20,362 nucleotides of DNA from a bacterium (GTDB taxonomy: Bacteria; Actinomycetota; Acidimicrobiia; Acidimicrobiales; Bin134), in NCBI GenBank assembly GCA_028820035.1, contig JAPPKI010000419.1, positions 1-20,362 on the forward strand, in the 5' to 3' direction. The translations under genes were made by a program, and so were the position numbers. The notes under the pieces were generated by a model, which had not been told where the DNA came from, searched no databases, and saw only the letters and a list, made by a program, of their open reading frames with translations. Positions 1 through 6,841 of the stretch are shown piece by piece. The first letter of the stretch is position 1; the number at the start of each line of letters is the position of its first letter.

Positions 1-775
<775 letters not shown>

Positions 776-807
776 CTTGGCCTCCAAAAGGTTGGTTTAC
801 TTGAGCT

Positions 808-834
808 TTAGCACTCTCAATAGGCGAGTGCTAA
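808..834. promoter_or_regulatory. CIRCE operator (HrcA binding site)
   Basis: A perfect CIRCE inverted repeat is present: TTAGCACTC, nine spacer bases, GAGTGCTAA. Both 9-base arms match the known consensus exactly. CIRCE is bound by the repressor HrcA, which is inactivated on heat shock and re-formed with the help of GroEL. The element ends 32 bases before the groES ATG, so it lies in the 5' leader or overlaps the transcription start, the usual arrangement. Confidence 0.96.
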
Positions 835-863
835 GAGTAGGGCGTTAGCCGCCCCCAGGCCAA
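834..863 (-). promoter_or_regulatory. candidate vegetative promoter of groES-groL
   Basis: On the minus strand TTGGCC (858-863) and TACTCT (834-839) are separated by 18 bases, a plausible -35/-10 pair for the main sigma factor. It lies immediately upstream of CIRCE, where a heat-shock promoter should be. The spacer contains a small GC hairpin (GGGCG/CGCCC at 840-854), just after the tsaD stop, without a T-tract. The match to consensus is partial, so this is a guess supported mainly by position. Confidence 0.35.
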
Positions 864-864
864 T

Positions 865-1914
865 TCAGACTGCCGGTTCCCCCGACTGCATAAAGGGAAG
901 CGGGAGGTTGGGATCGGCGCCGGTGTCCAGCGGGGAGGGACCGTCGAGCTGAAGCCGCTGCCAACCGGCGGCAGCCACCATTGCTGCGTTGTCGGTACAC
1001 ATGGAGCGGCTGGGCAAGAATCCGCTGATGCCGGCGGCCACACAGGCGTCGAGCAGTCGTTCCCGCAGGGAGGAGTTGGCCGCCACCCCGCCGGCCAGGC
1101 ACAGGCCCTTGGCCCCGTATTGCTCGGCAGCCTTGCGGGCCTTGTGGATCAGCACGTCTACCACCGCTTCCTGAAACGACGCCGCGATGTCAGGCACATC
1201 GAGGTCGGGGTTGTTTCGCACGTGGTTGACCACTGCGGTCTTTAGGCCGCTGAACGAGAAGTCGTAGCCGTCGTCGTACATGGGGCGGGGGAAGGCCACC
1301 GCCTCGGGATTGCCGGTCATGGCCAAGCGGTCGATGACTGGGCCCCCGGGATAGCCCAAGTCCATGAAGCGGGCCACCTTGTCGAATGCCTCACCGGCGG
1401 CGTCGTCCAGAGTTTGGCCGATGAGCCGATAGCGGCCGAATGCCTCCATGAGCACCAGCAGGGTGTGGCCACCGGAGACCAGCAGCACCACTACCGGCAG
1501 CTCCAAATCGGGTTCTTCCAGGAACGATGAGTAAAGATGGGCTTCCAGGTGGTTGACGGCCACGAACGGCACATCCCACACCAAGGCCAACGACTTGGCT
1601 GCGCTCACTCCCACCAGCAGCGAGCCGATAAGGCCGGGGCCTGAAGTAGCAGCTACCGCCTCCACATCGTGGTCGCTGAGGCCGGCCTCGATCACCGCTT
1701 GGGCCACCACCGGGGTGAGCAGCTCCACATGGGCCCGACTGGCGATCTCCGGGACCACGCCGCCGTAGCGGGCGTGCAGATCCACCTGGCTGCTGATCAC
1801 TGAAGAAAGAACGGCGGAGGGGCCAGAGACCACGGCCGCCGCGGTTTCGTCACAGGAGGTCTCGATGCCCAAGACGATGGCGGGCGCCTCTTGAGGGGTT
1901 TCCAGAGCGGTCAT
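865..1914 (-). CDS. tsaD: tRNA N6-adenosine threonylcarbamoyltransferase TsaD
   Basis: TsaD transfers the threonylcarbamoyl group from threonylcarbamoyl-AMP to A37 of ANN-decoding tRNAs (t6A), working with TsaB and TsaE. The 349-residue length fits the family. Visible motifs are VLGIETSCDETAAAVV near the N-terminus (ASKHA fold), PEIASRAHVELL (about 55-66), the metal-binding NHLEAH box (121-126), VSGGHTLL, the GEAFDKVARFMDLGYPGGP segment, and CTDNAAMVAAAG near the end. The ATG at 1914 is chosen because it overlaps the rimI stop as ATGA and because homologues begin a few residues before the VLGIETS motif; no strong ribosome-binding site is seen, consistent with coupling to rimI. It is last in the tsaE-tsaB-rimI-tsaD run, 30 bases before the CIRCE element. 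Confidence 0.97.
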   Translation of the reverse strand: MTALETPQEAPAIVLGIETSCDETAAAVVSGPSAVLSSVISSQVDLHARYGGVVPEIASRAHVELLTPVVAQAVIEAGLSDHDVEAVAATSGPGLIGSLLVGVSAAKSLALVWDVPFVAVNHLEAHLYSSFLEEPDLELPVVVLLVSGGHTLLVLMEAFGRYRLIGQTLDDAAGEAFDKVARFMDLGYPGGPVIDRLAMTGNPEAVAFPRPMYDDGYDFSFSGLKTAVVNHVRNNPDLDVPDIAASFQEAVVDVLIHKARKAAEQYGAKGLCLAGGVAANSSLRERLLDACVAAGISGFLPSRSMCTDNAAMVAAAGWQRLQLDGPSPLDTGADPNLPLPFMQSGEPAV

Positions 1915-2546
1915 GCGCAGTCCAGTTCTACCGCGATCTTGATGAGACGGTCGGCATAGTCGGGTTGTTGGATGTTGTCGGCCCGCATCACTACGGCGTC
2001 GGGAGACAGCCCCATGTTCTTGTAATACCCCCGCTGAATGCCCACCGGGGCAAGGCCGAAGCGCCGATAGAGGGCCTGGGCGGCGGGATTGTCGGCAGCC
2101 ACCTCCAAGGCGAGGCTGGTATTGCGGCGGCAGGCGGCCAACGCCAGGGCCAAGAAGAGCCGGGCGCCGATGCCCTGACCGCGGCAATCGGGTGACACGG
2201 TGACCGTGGTGATGTGGGCTTCGTTCTCCTCGAAGGCCACCCCAGCATGGCCCACCAATTGACCGGGGCAGAAGCCAGTGGCATTGGCATCACCCACCAA
2301 TTGACCGGGGCGGGCGATCACATAGAGCCGATCCGCGGGGCGGGCCAACTCCGCCTCGTAGACATCCCGAGACCAGGGAATGGGGTAGCACTGGGCGTCG
2401 ATGGCCATGACCTGGGGCAGGTGATCGGAGGTCATGGGAACAATCATCTGATCAAGAGTCATGGGAAGGATGGGTGAGCGTGCCTGTTTGGAGTGCGGGA
2501 CTGACATGGGAACAATCATCTGATCAAGAGTCATGGGAAGGCTCAT
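1911..2546 (-). CDS. rimI: GNAT acetyltransferase, RimI-like, with two internal duplications
   Basis: RimI-type enzymes acetylate protein N-termini (ribosomal protein S18 in Escherichia coli) using acetyl-CoA. The 211-residue protein shows the GNAT core: PIPWS near residue 55, HITTVTVSPD at 111-120, the acetyl-CoA pyrophosphate loop RGQGIG at 122-127, ADNPAAQALYRRFG at 151-164 and GYYKN. It is clearly longer than the usual 150-170 residues. Two in-frame duplications explain most of the excess: LPMTLDQMIVPM occurs at residues 3-14 and again at 27-38, and PGQLVG occurs at 80-85 and 94-99. The start at 2546 overlaps the tsaB stop (ATGA); internal Met codons in the second N-terminal copy are possible alternative starts. 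Position between tsaB and tsaD is typical of actinobacteria. The fold call is secure; the exact substrate is inferred. Confidence 0.9.
   Translation of the reverse strand: MSLPMTLDQMIVPMSVPHSKQARSPILPMTLDQMIVPMTSDHLPQVMAIDAQCYPIPWSRDVYEAELARPADRLYVIARPGQLVGDANATGFCPGQLVGHAGVAFEENEAHITTVTVSPDCRGQGIGARLFLALALAACRRNTSLALEVAADNPAAQALYRRFGLAPVGIQRGYYKNMGLSPDAVVMRADNIQQPDYADRLIKIAVELDCA
2251..2311. repeat. 19-bp direct repeat inside rimI
   Basis: The bases 2251-2269 recur exactly at 2293-2311. The offset is 42 bases, or 14 codons, so the frame is preserved and PGQLVG is encoded twice. The bases between the copies are only partly similar. The insertion falls between the strand ending YVIARP and the strand GHAGVAFEE, a beta-hairpin of the GNAT fold that can probably tolerate a longer loop. 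Confidence 0.92.
2433..2541. repeat. 37-bp direct repeat at the 5' end of rimI
   Basis: The bases 2433-2469 are repeated exactly at 2505-2541, with the copies offset by 72 bases (24 codons), so the reading frame is kept. The repeat encodes LPMTLDQMIVPM twice. The downstream copy flows naturally into the GNAT domain (TSDHLPQVMAID), so the copy nearest the start codon plus its linker looks like the added material. The exact identity suggests a recent event or an assembly artefact. Confidence 0.95.
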
Positions 2547-3232
2547 CGGGTGTTCCAGTTGATGTCGGCGTCGGGAACCCGAAGGTATATCGGTTTGAGT
2601 TCCCAGGGTTTGACAAACTCCTCCCGCAGCGCCTGAGCGTGGGCTAGTTGTACTAGCGACGCAGCCGAGGGGTGGGCCAGATCTTGTTCGGCGATCTCGG
2701 TCTTCTGGAGCCGGTGGAACACCTCGTAGTAGCGGCGGGCGCCGTCGCCCACCAGCAGCACTTCTTCGCTGGTGGCCAGCAACTCGGAGGCCAGATCGTC
2801 CGGGGTACCCACTTGGGCCTCTGACACTCGCTGGATCCCGCCGGGCACTTGACGGTAGAAGGCGTAGAACAGCTCACTGCGGCGGGCGTCGATGGCGGCC
2901 ACAATCAGCCGGTTGGTGTGGCGCACGGCGAAAGCCAGCAGGTCGAGGCTGGATACGCCGATCATCGGTACTCCCAAGGCATAGGCCACCGCCATGGCGC
3001 TGGATATGCCCACCCGCAGGCCGGTGTACAGACCGGGGCCGAGATCCACTGCCACGCAACCCACGTCCCGCAGCTCGATCCGGGCCTGACGGGTCACAAA
3101 CTGGATCTGGGGAGCGATGGTCTCGGCATGGCGCCGACCGCGGGCGCTGTGAGCCGAGGCCAGCACCCCCTCGTGCCCCCCAAGGGCGCATCCCACCTGT
3201 TGAGTGGCCGACTCGATGCCCAGGATCAGCAC
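2543..3232 (-). CDS. tsaB: tRNA threonylcarbamoyladenosine biosynthesis protein TsaB
   Basis: TsaB is the ASKHA-fold partner that heterodimerises with TsaD and is needed for t6A37 formation. The 229-residue product begins (M)LILGIESATQQVGCALG and carries the family signature DLGPGLYTGLRVGISSAMAV (about 63-82) followed by GVPMIGVSSLDLLA. The GTG at 3232 is chosen because it places the LILGIES strand at the N-terminus as in homologues and has GGAGAG a few bases upstream. A longer frame upstream reads an Arg-rich stretch that is antisense or out-of-frame tsaE sequence. The start overlaps the tsaE stop by seven bases and the stop overlaps rimI by four, implying one transcript. The C-terminal domain is present and the length is normal. 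Confidence 0.95.
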   Translation of the reverse strand: MLILGIESATQQVGCALGGHEGVLASAHSARGRRHAETIAPQIQFVTRQARIELRDVGCVAVDLGPGLYTGLRVGISSAMAVAYALGVPMIGVSSLDLLAFAVRHTNRLIVAAIDARRSELFYAFYRQVPGGIQRVSEAQVGTPDDLASELLATSEEVLLVGDGARRYYEVFHRLQKTEIAEQDLAHPSAASLVQLAHAQALREEFVKPWELKPIYLRVPDADINWNTR

Positions 3233-3747
3233 GGTGGGCTCTCCAACCAAGGTTCGACGAGGGCGGTCAGCTCGTCTACTCGGGCTTGCCATCGGGATCC
3301 CACTGGGGTGAGCACTACCACCCGCTCGTCAGGAGGGCTGGGACGGCCCTCAACGAAGGTCAGTGCTACTTCGAGATAGTCGCTAGGCAGAGCTTGGCGG
3401 ATGGCGTCGCCCCACTCGATGAGGATGACCCCGTCGCTGTCGAGCATTTCGGGCAGGCCCAGGTCGAGCACTTCGGAGATCTGGTCGAGACGGAAGACAT
3501 CGAGATGGTGAAGGAGCAGCCGTCCGTGGTATTCCCGGGCCAGAGTGAAGGTGGGGCTGGTGACCGGTTCGCTGATGCCCAATGCGGCGGCGAACCCCTG
3601 AGTGAAGGTGGTCTTGCCCGCGCCCAGGTCACCCACCAGCAGCAAGAGGTCGCCGGCCTGGGCCTGCTCGGCCAGGCTGGCGGCTAATTCCCGGGTGTTG
3701 TCGGGAGAGCGGGTGCGGACTCGTATCATTGGAGCGTCTGGGCGCAT
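3226..3747 (-). CDS. tsaE: tRNA threonylcarbamoyladenosine biosynthesis ATPase TsaE
   Basis: TsaE is the small P-loop ATPase that regenerates the TsaB-TsaD complex during t6A synthesis. The 173-residue product has the Walker A motif GDLGAGKT (39-46) followed by TFTQGFAAALGI, the conserved SPTFTLAREY segment, HHLDVFRLD, and the IEWGD motif of the Walker B region. Length is slightly above the usual 150-160. Two starts are possible: ATG at 3747, or ATG at 3729 giving MIRVRTRSP; neither has a clear ribosome-binding site. The longer one is reported. The gene follows udg after 19 bases and overlaps tsaB, so it is probably in the same transcription unit. Confidence 0.95.
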   Translation of the reverse strand: MRPDAPMIRVRTRSPDNTRELAASLAEQAQAGDLLLLVGDLGAGKTTFTQGFAAALGISEPVTSPTFTLAREYHGRLLLHHLDVFRLDQISEVLDLGLPEMLDSDGVILIEWGDAIRQALPSDYLEVALTFVEGRPSPPDERVVVLTPVGSRWQARVDELTALVEPWLESPPC

Positions 3748-3766
3748 TCGGGCGAGGGGACGGGAG

Positions 3767-4330
3767 TCATCCCGACATCGCCATGCGGGCTCGAACCAGA
3801 TCAGAGCGCATCTGAGCCTCTTGGAGACCGCCGCCCCGCAGCACCGCCGCCGGATGGTAGGTGGGGATGATCACGGCGTCGGTGTTGGGCATCGGGTAGC
3901 TCTGGCCTCGCAGCTTGGTGATCCCGGTCTTCGTGTCCAGCAGCAGCTTGGAAGAGAAATTGCCCAGAGTGACCACCACCCTTGGGGCGATGAGCTCGAC
4001 TTGCTGCTCCAACCACGGGCGGCAGGCGTCGATCTCGTCGGGTTTGGGATCTCGATTGTCGGGAGGACGGCATTTGACCACATTGGCGATGTAGCAACTG
4101 TCGCGGGTCAGCCCGATTTCCTCGGCCATCAGCCGGTCGAGCAGCTTTCCCGAGCGGCCCACAAAGGGAAGGCCCTGCTTATCCTCCTCAGCACCGGGTC
4201 CTTCGCCAACGAACATGAGGTCGGCTTGGGGGTTGCCCATGCCGAACACCACTTGTGTTCGGCCCTCGGCCAGCCCGCACTTTGTGCAATCGGCAGCTTC
4301 GGCGGCAACCTCGGCCAACGTCAACGTCAC
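3767..4330 (-). CDS. family 4 uracil-DNA glycosylase (4Fe-4S)
   Basis: Family 4 UDGs excise uracil from DNA and carry a structural iron-sulfur cluster. The 187-residue product has the active-site motif [17 protein letters not shown] (42-58), [13 protein letters not shown] (83-95) and the C-terminal HPAAVLR (159-165). The four expected cluster cysteines are visible at 15 and 18 (CTKC), 87 and 103. A GTG at 4330 is taken as the start because it leaves the usual short N-terminus before the first Cys pair; the open frame continues upstream but that part is intergenic and antisense to the divergent sterol reductase-like gene. The gene leads the udg-tsaE-tsaB-rimI-tsaD run, 19 bases before tsaE, and is divergent from the plus-strand gene at 4484. 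Confidence 0.93.
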   Translation of the reverse strand: MTLTLAEVAAEAADCTKCGLAEGRTQVVFGMGNPQADLMFVGEGPGAEEDKQGLPFVGRSGKLLDRLMAEEIGLTRDSCYIANVVKCRPPDNRDPKPDEIDACRPWLEQQVELIAPRVVVTLGNFSSKLLLDTKTGITKLRGQSYPMPNTDAVIIPTYHPAAVLRGGGLQEAQMRSDLVRARMAMSG

Positions 4331-4386
4331 AGGCCAAGAATACGCCCCCCACCAGCAGATTCGATAGGGGAGTTGCAAGTTATGGA

Positions 4387-4427
4387 CTTGGGCGGGTGCT
4401 GCGCTGCCGGAGCGCCTCGGTCCCAAG
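4387..4427 (+). promoter_or_regulatory. stem-loop in the divergent intergenic region before the first sterol reductase-like gene
   Basis: The 153-base gap between udg and the plus-strand gene (4331-4483) contains nested inverted repeats: an outer pair CTTGGG (4387-4392) and CCCAAG (4422-4427), and an inner pair GCGCT (4401-4405) and AGCGC (4411-4415) around a 5-base loop. No T-tract follows, so it does not look like an intrinsic terminator; a leader structure or operator is possible. A smaller CAAGT/ACTTG repeat lies at 4376-4390. No convincing -35/-10 pair was found in the gap. Confidence 0.35.
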
Positions 4428-4483
4428 CCGCTGACGGCAATACTGGTATTCTGCGCAGGCAGGCGCGAGGAGGGGTGCAGATC

Positions 4484-5611
4484 ATGATCGACTGGCTCGG
4501 CATCGACCATCTGTTCAAGTTGTCCGGCGGCGAGGTGGTACTGGGATTCCTCACGCCGCTGTTCGTCTGCGTCGCGGTCTTCGTGGCGCACATGATCCTG
4601 CCCGGGAAGCGGGTGCCCGGCTACGCCACCGACCGCGAGACCGGCGAGCCCCGCCAATACCGGCTCAACGGATTGGCGGTGTTCGTGCTTGCGCACCTCG
4701 TGTGGCTATTCGCGATGCCGCGCGACTGGTTCTACCGGTCGACCATGTATGCGATAGCGGGCGGCGTGGTGATCGCGATCATCGCGAATACCGTCGTGGT
4801 GTTCTCCCAGCCCGAAGGCGCACAGAAGAACCGCCTGCTGGCCTGGTGGTTCGGACGTGCGCAAGAGCTGCAATTCTTCAACGGCCGCCTCGACCTCAAG
4901 ATGTACTTCTACATGGTGGGCGGCACGATGCTGTCGCTCAATGCGTGGTCCGCAGCCGCATGGCACAACGACAACGTTGCCGATGCCAACCCTGGCTTGT
5001 TCCTCTACGTCGCCATCAGTTCCTTCTACGTCTTCGACTACTTCGTCTGGGAACGGGTGCAGCTCTACACCTACGACCTCATCCACGAGAACGTCGGATT
5101 CAAGCTCGTCTGGGGCGGGCCGTTCGTGTGGGGCTGGATGTTCGTGCTGCCGCTGTGGGGCTTGGCGCCACACGCCGACCCGGGCATCTCAGGCGGCTGG
5201 ATGTACTTCTGGCTGATCGGCAGCGCAGCGCTGTTCTTGGTGGGCTGGACGATCTCTCGCGGCTCCAACATGCAGAAGTACACGTTCAAGCGCTGGCCCG
5301 ACCGCAAGTTCCTCGGCATCATCGAGCCGGAGTACATCCAGGCCGGCGAGCGCAAGATTCTGGTCAGCGGGTTCTGGGGGAAAGCACGGCACTTCGGCTA
5401 TTTCGGCGAAGGCCTGTATGGGATTGCCGTGGCGCTGACCTTTGGCCACTTCTCCAACCTGTGGGCCTGGACGTACGTGGTGTTTATCGTTGCGTTCTTC
5501 GTTCCTCGCCAGTTCGAGGACGACAAGGCCTGCGCCGAGAAGTACGGCGAAGAGAAGTGGGCCGAATACCAGGCTCGAGTTCCGTACCGGATCATCCCCG
5601 GCATCTTCTAG
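4484..5611 (+). CDS. ERG4/ERG24-family sterol reductase-like membrane protein, copy 1
   Basis: This family (Pfam ERG4_ERG24) reduces ring or side-chain double bonds of sterols with NADPH at a multi-pass membrane active site. The 375-residue protein has several hydrophobic segments and the conserved C-terminal half: SRGSNMQKYTFKR (258-270), SGFWGKARHFGYFGE (295-309), and DDKAC..KYG..KW..Y with VPYRIIPGIF ending the protein. A Lys and Arg in the first two blocks correspond to cofactor-contacting positions in characterised members. The N-terminal half is divergent: FFNGRLDLKMYF stands where eukaryotic enzymes have an ELNPR-type motif. The ATG at 4484 has AGGAGGGG about nine bases upstream; the frame is open further upstream but only antisense to udg and tsaE. 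Followed after 39 bases by a paralogue. Substrate is unknown: sterol, steroid or another isoprenoid lipid. Confidence 0.85.
   Translation: MIDWLGIDHLFKLSGGEVVLGFLTPLFVCVAVFVAHMILPGKRVPGYATDRETGEPRQYRLNGLAVFVLAHLVWLFAMPRDWFYRSTMYAIAGGVVIAIIANTVVVFSQPEGAQKNRLLAWWFGRAQELQFFNGRLDLKMYFYMVGGTMLSLNAWSAAAWHNDNVADANPGLFLYVAISSFYVFDYFVWERVQLYTYDLIHENVGFKLVWGGPFVWGWMFVLPLWGLAPHADPGISGGWMYFWLIGSAALFLVGWTISRGSNMQKYTFKRWPDRKFLGIIEPEYIQAGERKILVSGFWGKARHFGYFGEGLYGIAVALTFGHFSNLWAWTYVVFIVAFFVPRQFEDDKACAEKYGEEKWAEYQARVPYRIIPGIF
4874..4952 (+). repeat. 79-bp segment shared with copy 2 of the sterol reductase-like gene
   Basis: This stretch matches 6050-6128 at 78 of 79 bases, including silent third positions, whereas the surrounding parts of the two genes differ widely. 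It encodes FFNGRLDLKMYFY.VGGTMLSLNAWS. Confidence 0.93.
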
Positions 5612-5650
5612 CGACGACCGGCTGAAGCGGTACCGGAGAGGAGGCCAACG

Positions 5651-6787
5651 ATGTTCGAATGGCTCGGCGTCGGACACCTGACTGAGTTGACTGCGGGCGA
5701 GGCGGTGCTGGGGTTCCTAACGCCGTTGATCGTGATGGCCGCCTTCGTCGTGCTCCAGATGATCCTGCCAGGCAGGCGCGTAACCGGCTACGTCGTCGAC
5801 GCGACCACCGGCCAGCCCCGCAGCTACCGCCTCAACGGCCTGCTGGTGTTTGCGGTGGCCCAGCTTCTGTGGTGGTTCGAGCTCACCGGCATGCCGCGCG
5901 ACTGGTTCTACCGGTCGTCGCTGTACGCCGTGGCCGGCGGAACGGTGCTCGCCTTCGCCTTGACCTCGATAGCGGTGTTCACCCAGCCCGAAGGCGAGGT
6001 CAAGAACCGTTTGCTTGCCTGGTGGTTCGGGCGGGCCCCCGAGATGCAGTTCTTCAACGGCCGCCTCGACCTCAAGATGTACTTCTACATCGTGGGCGGC
6101 ACGATGCTGTCGCTCAATGCGTGGTCCGGCGCAGTGTGGCACCACGAGAACATTGCAGATCTCAATCCGGGTGTCTTCGCGTTCGCAGCATTCGTCACCG
6201 TCTACGTCTTGGATTACTTCATCTTCGAGCGGACGATGCTCTACACGTACGACATCATTCACGAACGGCTCGGCTTCAAGCTGTTCTGGGGCGGGCTCAT
6301 CGTCTACGGCTGGGTGTTCATCATTCCGATGTGGGGGCTGGCGGCCCATCCCGACCCGGGGATCTCAGGCGGCTGGCGCGTGCTGTGGCTGATCGGTGCG
6401 CCTGCGCTGTACGCCGTGGGATGGGTCATCACTCGCGGCGCCAGCCTGCAGAAGTACACGTTCAAGCGCTGGCCCGACCGCACGTTCCTCGGGGTGTTCG
6501 CGCCACAGGTCATCGAGGCTGGCGACCGCAAGATCCTGTGCAGCGGCTTTTGGGGCGCCGCCCGGCATTTTAACTACATGGGCGAGTGGTGCTTCGGCCT
6601 CGCCATCGCCCTGGTCTGGGGTCATTTCGGCAACCTGTGGGCATGGGTCTACTTCGTCTACGTCATCGCGTTGTTCCTCATCCGCCAGAGGCAGGACGAC
6701 CGGCACTGCGCCACCAAGTACGGCCCCGAAAAGTGGGCCGAATACCGGCAGCGAGTTCCCTACCGAATCGTTCCCGGCATCTACTGA
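5651..6787 (+). CDS. ERG4/ERG24-family sterol reductase-like membrane protein, copy 2
   Basis: A tandem paralogue of the preceding gene; hand alignment gives roughly 65% identical residues over the full length, with one three-residue insertion (LTG before MPRDWFYRS). The 378-residue protein keeps the same C-terminal blocks: TRGASLQKYTFKR (261-273), SGFWGAARHFNYMGE, DDRHC..KYG..KW..Y and the ending VPYRIVPGIY. It is predicted to be a multi-pass inner-membrane, NADPH-dependent reductase acting on a sterol-like or other isoprenoid substrate; that role is inferred from the family. The ATG at 5651 has GGAGAGGAGG about seven bases upstream. The short 39-base gap after copy 1 points to cotranscription. 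Retention of all family motifs in both copies argues that both are functional, perhaps reducing different double bonds or forming a heteromeric pair. Confidence 0.85.
   Translation: MFEWLGVGHLTELTAGEAVLGFLTPLIVMAAFVVLQMILPGRRVTGYVVDATTGQPRSYRLNGLLVFAVAQLLWWFELTGMPRDWFYRSSLYAVAGGTVLAFALTSIAVFTQPEGEVKNRLLAWWFGRAPEMQFFNGRLDLKMYFYIVGGTMLSLNAWSGAVWHHENIADLNPGVFAFAAFVTVYVLDYFIFERTMLYTYDIIHERLGFKLFWGGLIVYGWVFIIPMWGLAAHPDPGISGGWRVLWLIGAPALYAVGWVITRGASLQKYTFKRWPDRTFLGVFAPQVIEAGDRKILCSGFWGAARHFNYMGEWCFGLAIALVWGHFGNLWAWVYFVYVIALFLIRQRQDDRHCATKYGPEKWAEYRQRVPYRIVPGIY
6050..6128 (+). repeat. 79-bp segment shared with copy 1 of the sterol reductase-like gene
   Basis: Partner of 4874-4952; the single difference changes Met to Ile (ATGGTG versus ATCGTG). 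Confidence 0.93.
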
Positions 6788-6841
6788 TCCGGCTCGCGAG
6801 CCGACGCGCGGTTCAGTGAGGGTGCGGTACGGTCGGCGGTT

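Noticed and set aside
776..787. TTG start for groES giving four extra residues
   Set aside because: The GGAGG ribosome-binding site lies inside this extension; the ATG at 775 is correctly spaced from it.
840..854. Intrinsic terminator after tsaD
   Set aside because: The stem is only five base pairs and no T-tract follows on the minus strand; it is mentioned only as part of the promoter spacer.
2543..3292. Longer tsaB starting 20 codons upstream
   Set aside because: The added Arg-rich residues overlap tsaE further and do not match the TsaB N-terminus, while the GTG at 3232 has a ribosome-binding site.
3602..4483. A long upstream extension of sterol reductase-like copy 1 that would make a 669-residue protein
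   Set aside because: The extension is antisense to tsaE and udg, both well supported, has no family resemblance, and the ATG at 4484 has a good ribosome-binding site.
4331..4696. N-terminal extension of the uracil-DNA glycosylase by about 120 residues
   Set aside because: It runs through the intergenic region and antisense to the sterol reductase-like gene, and family members start just before the first Cys pair.
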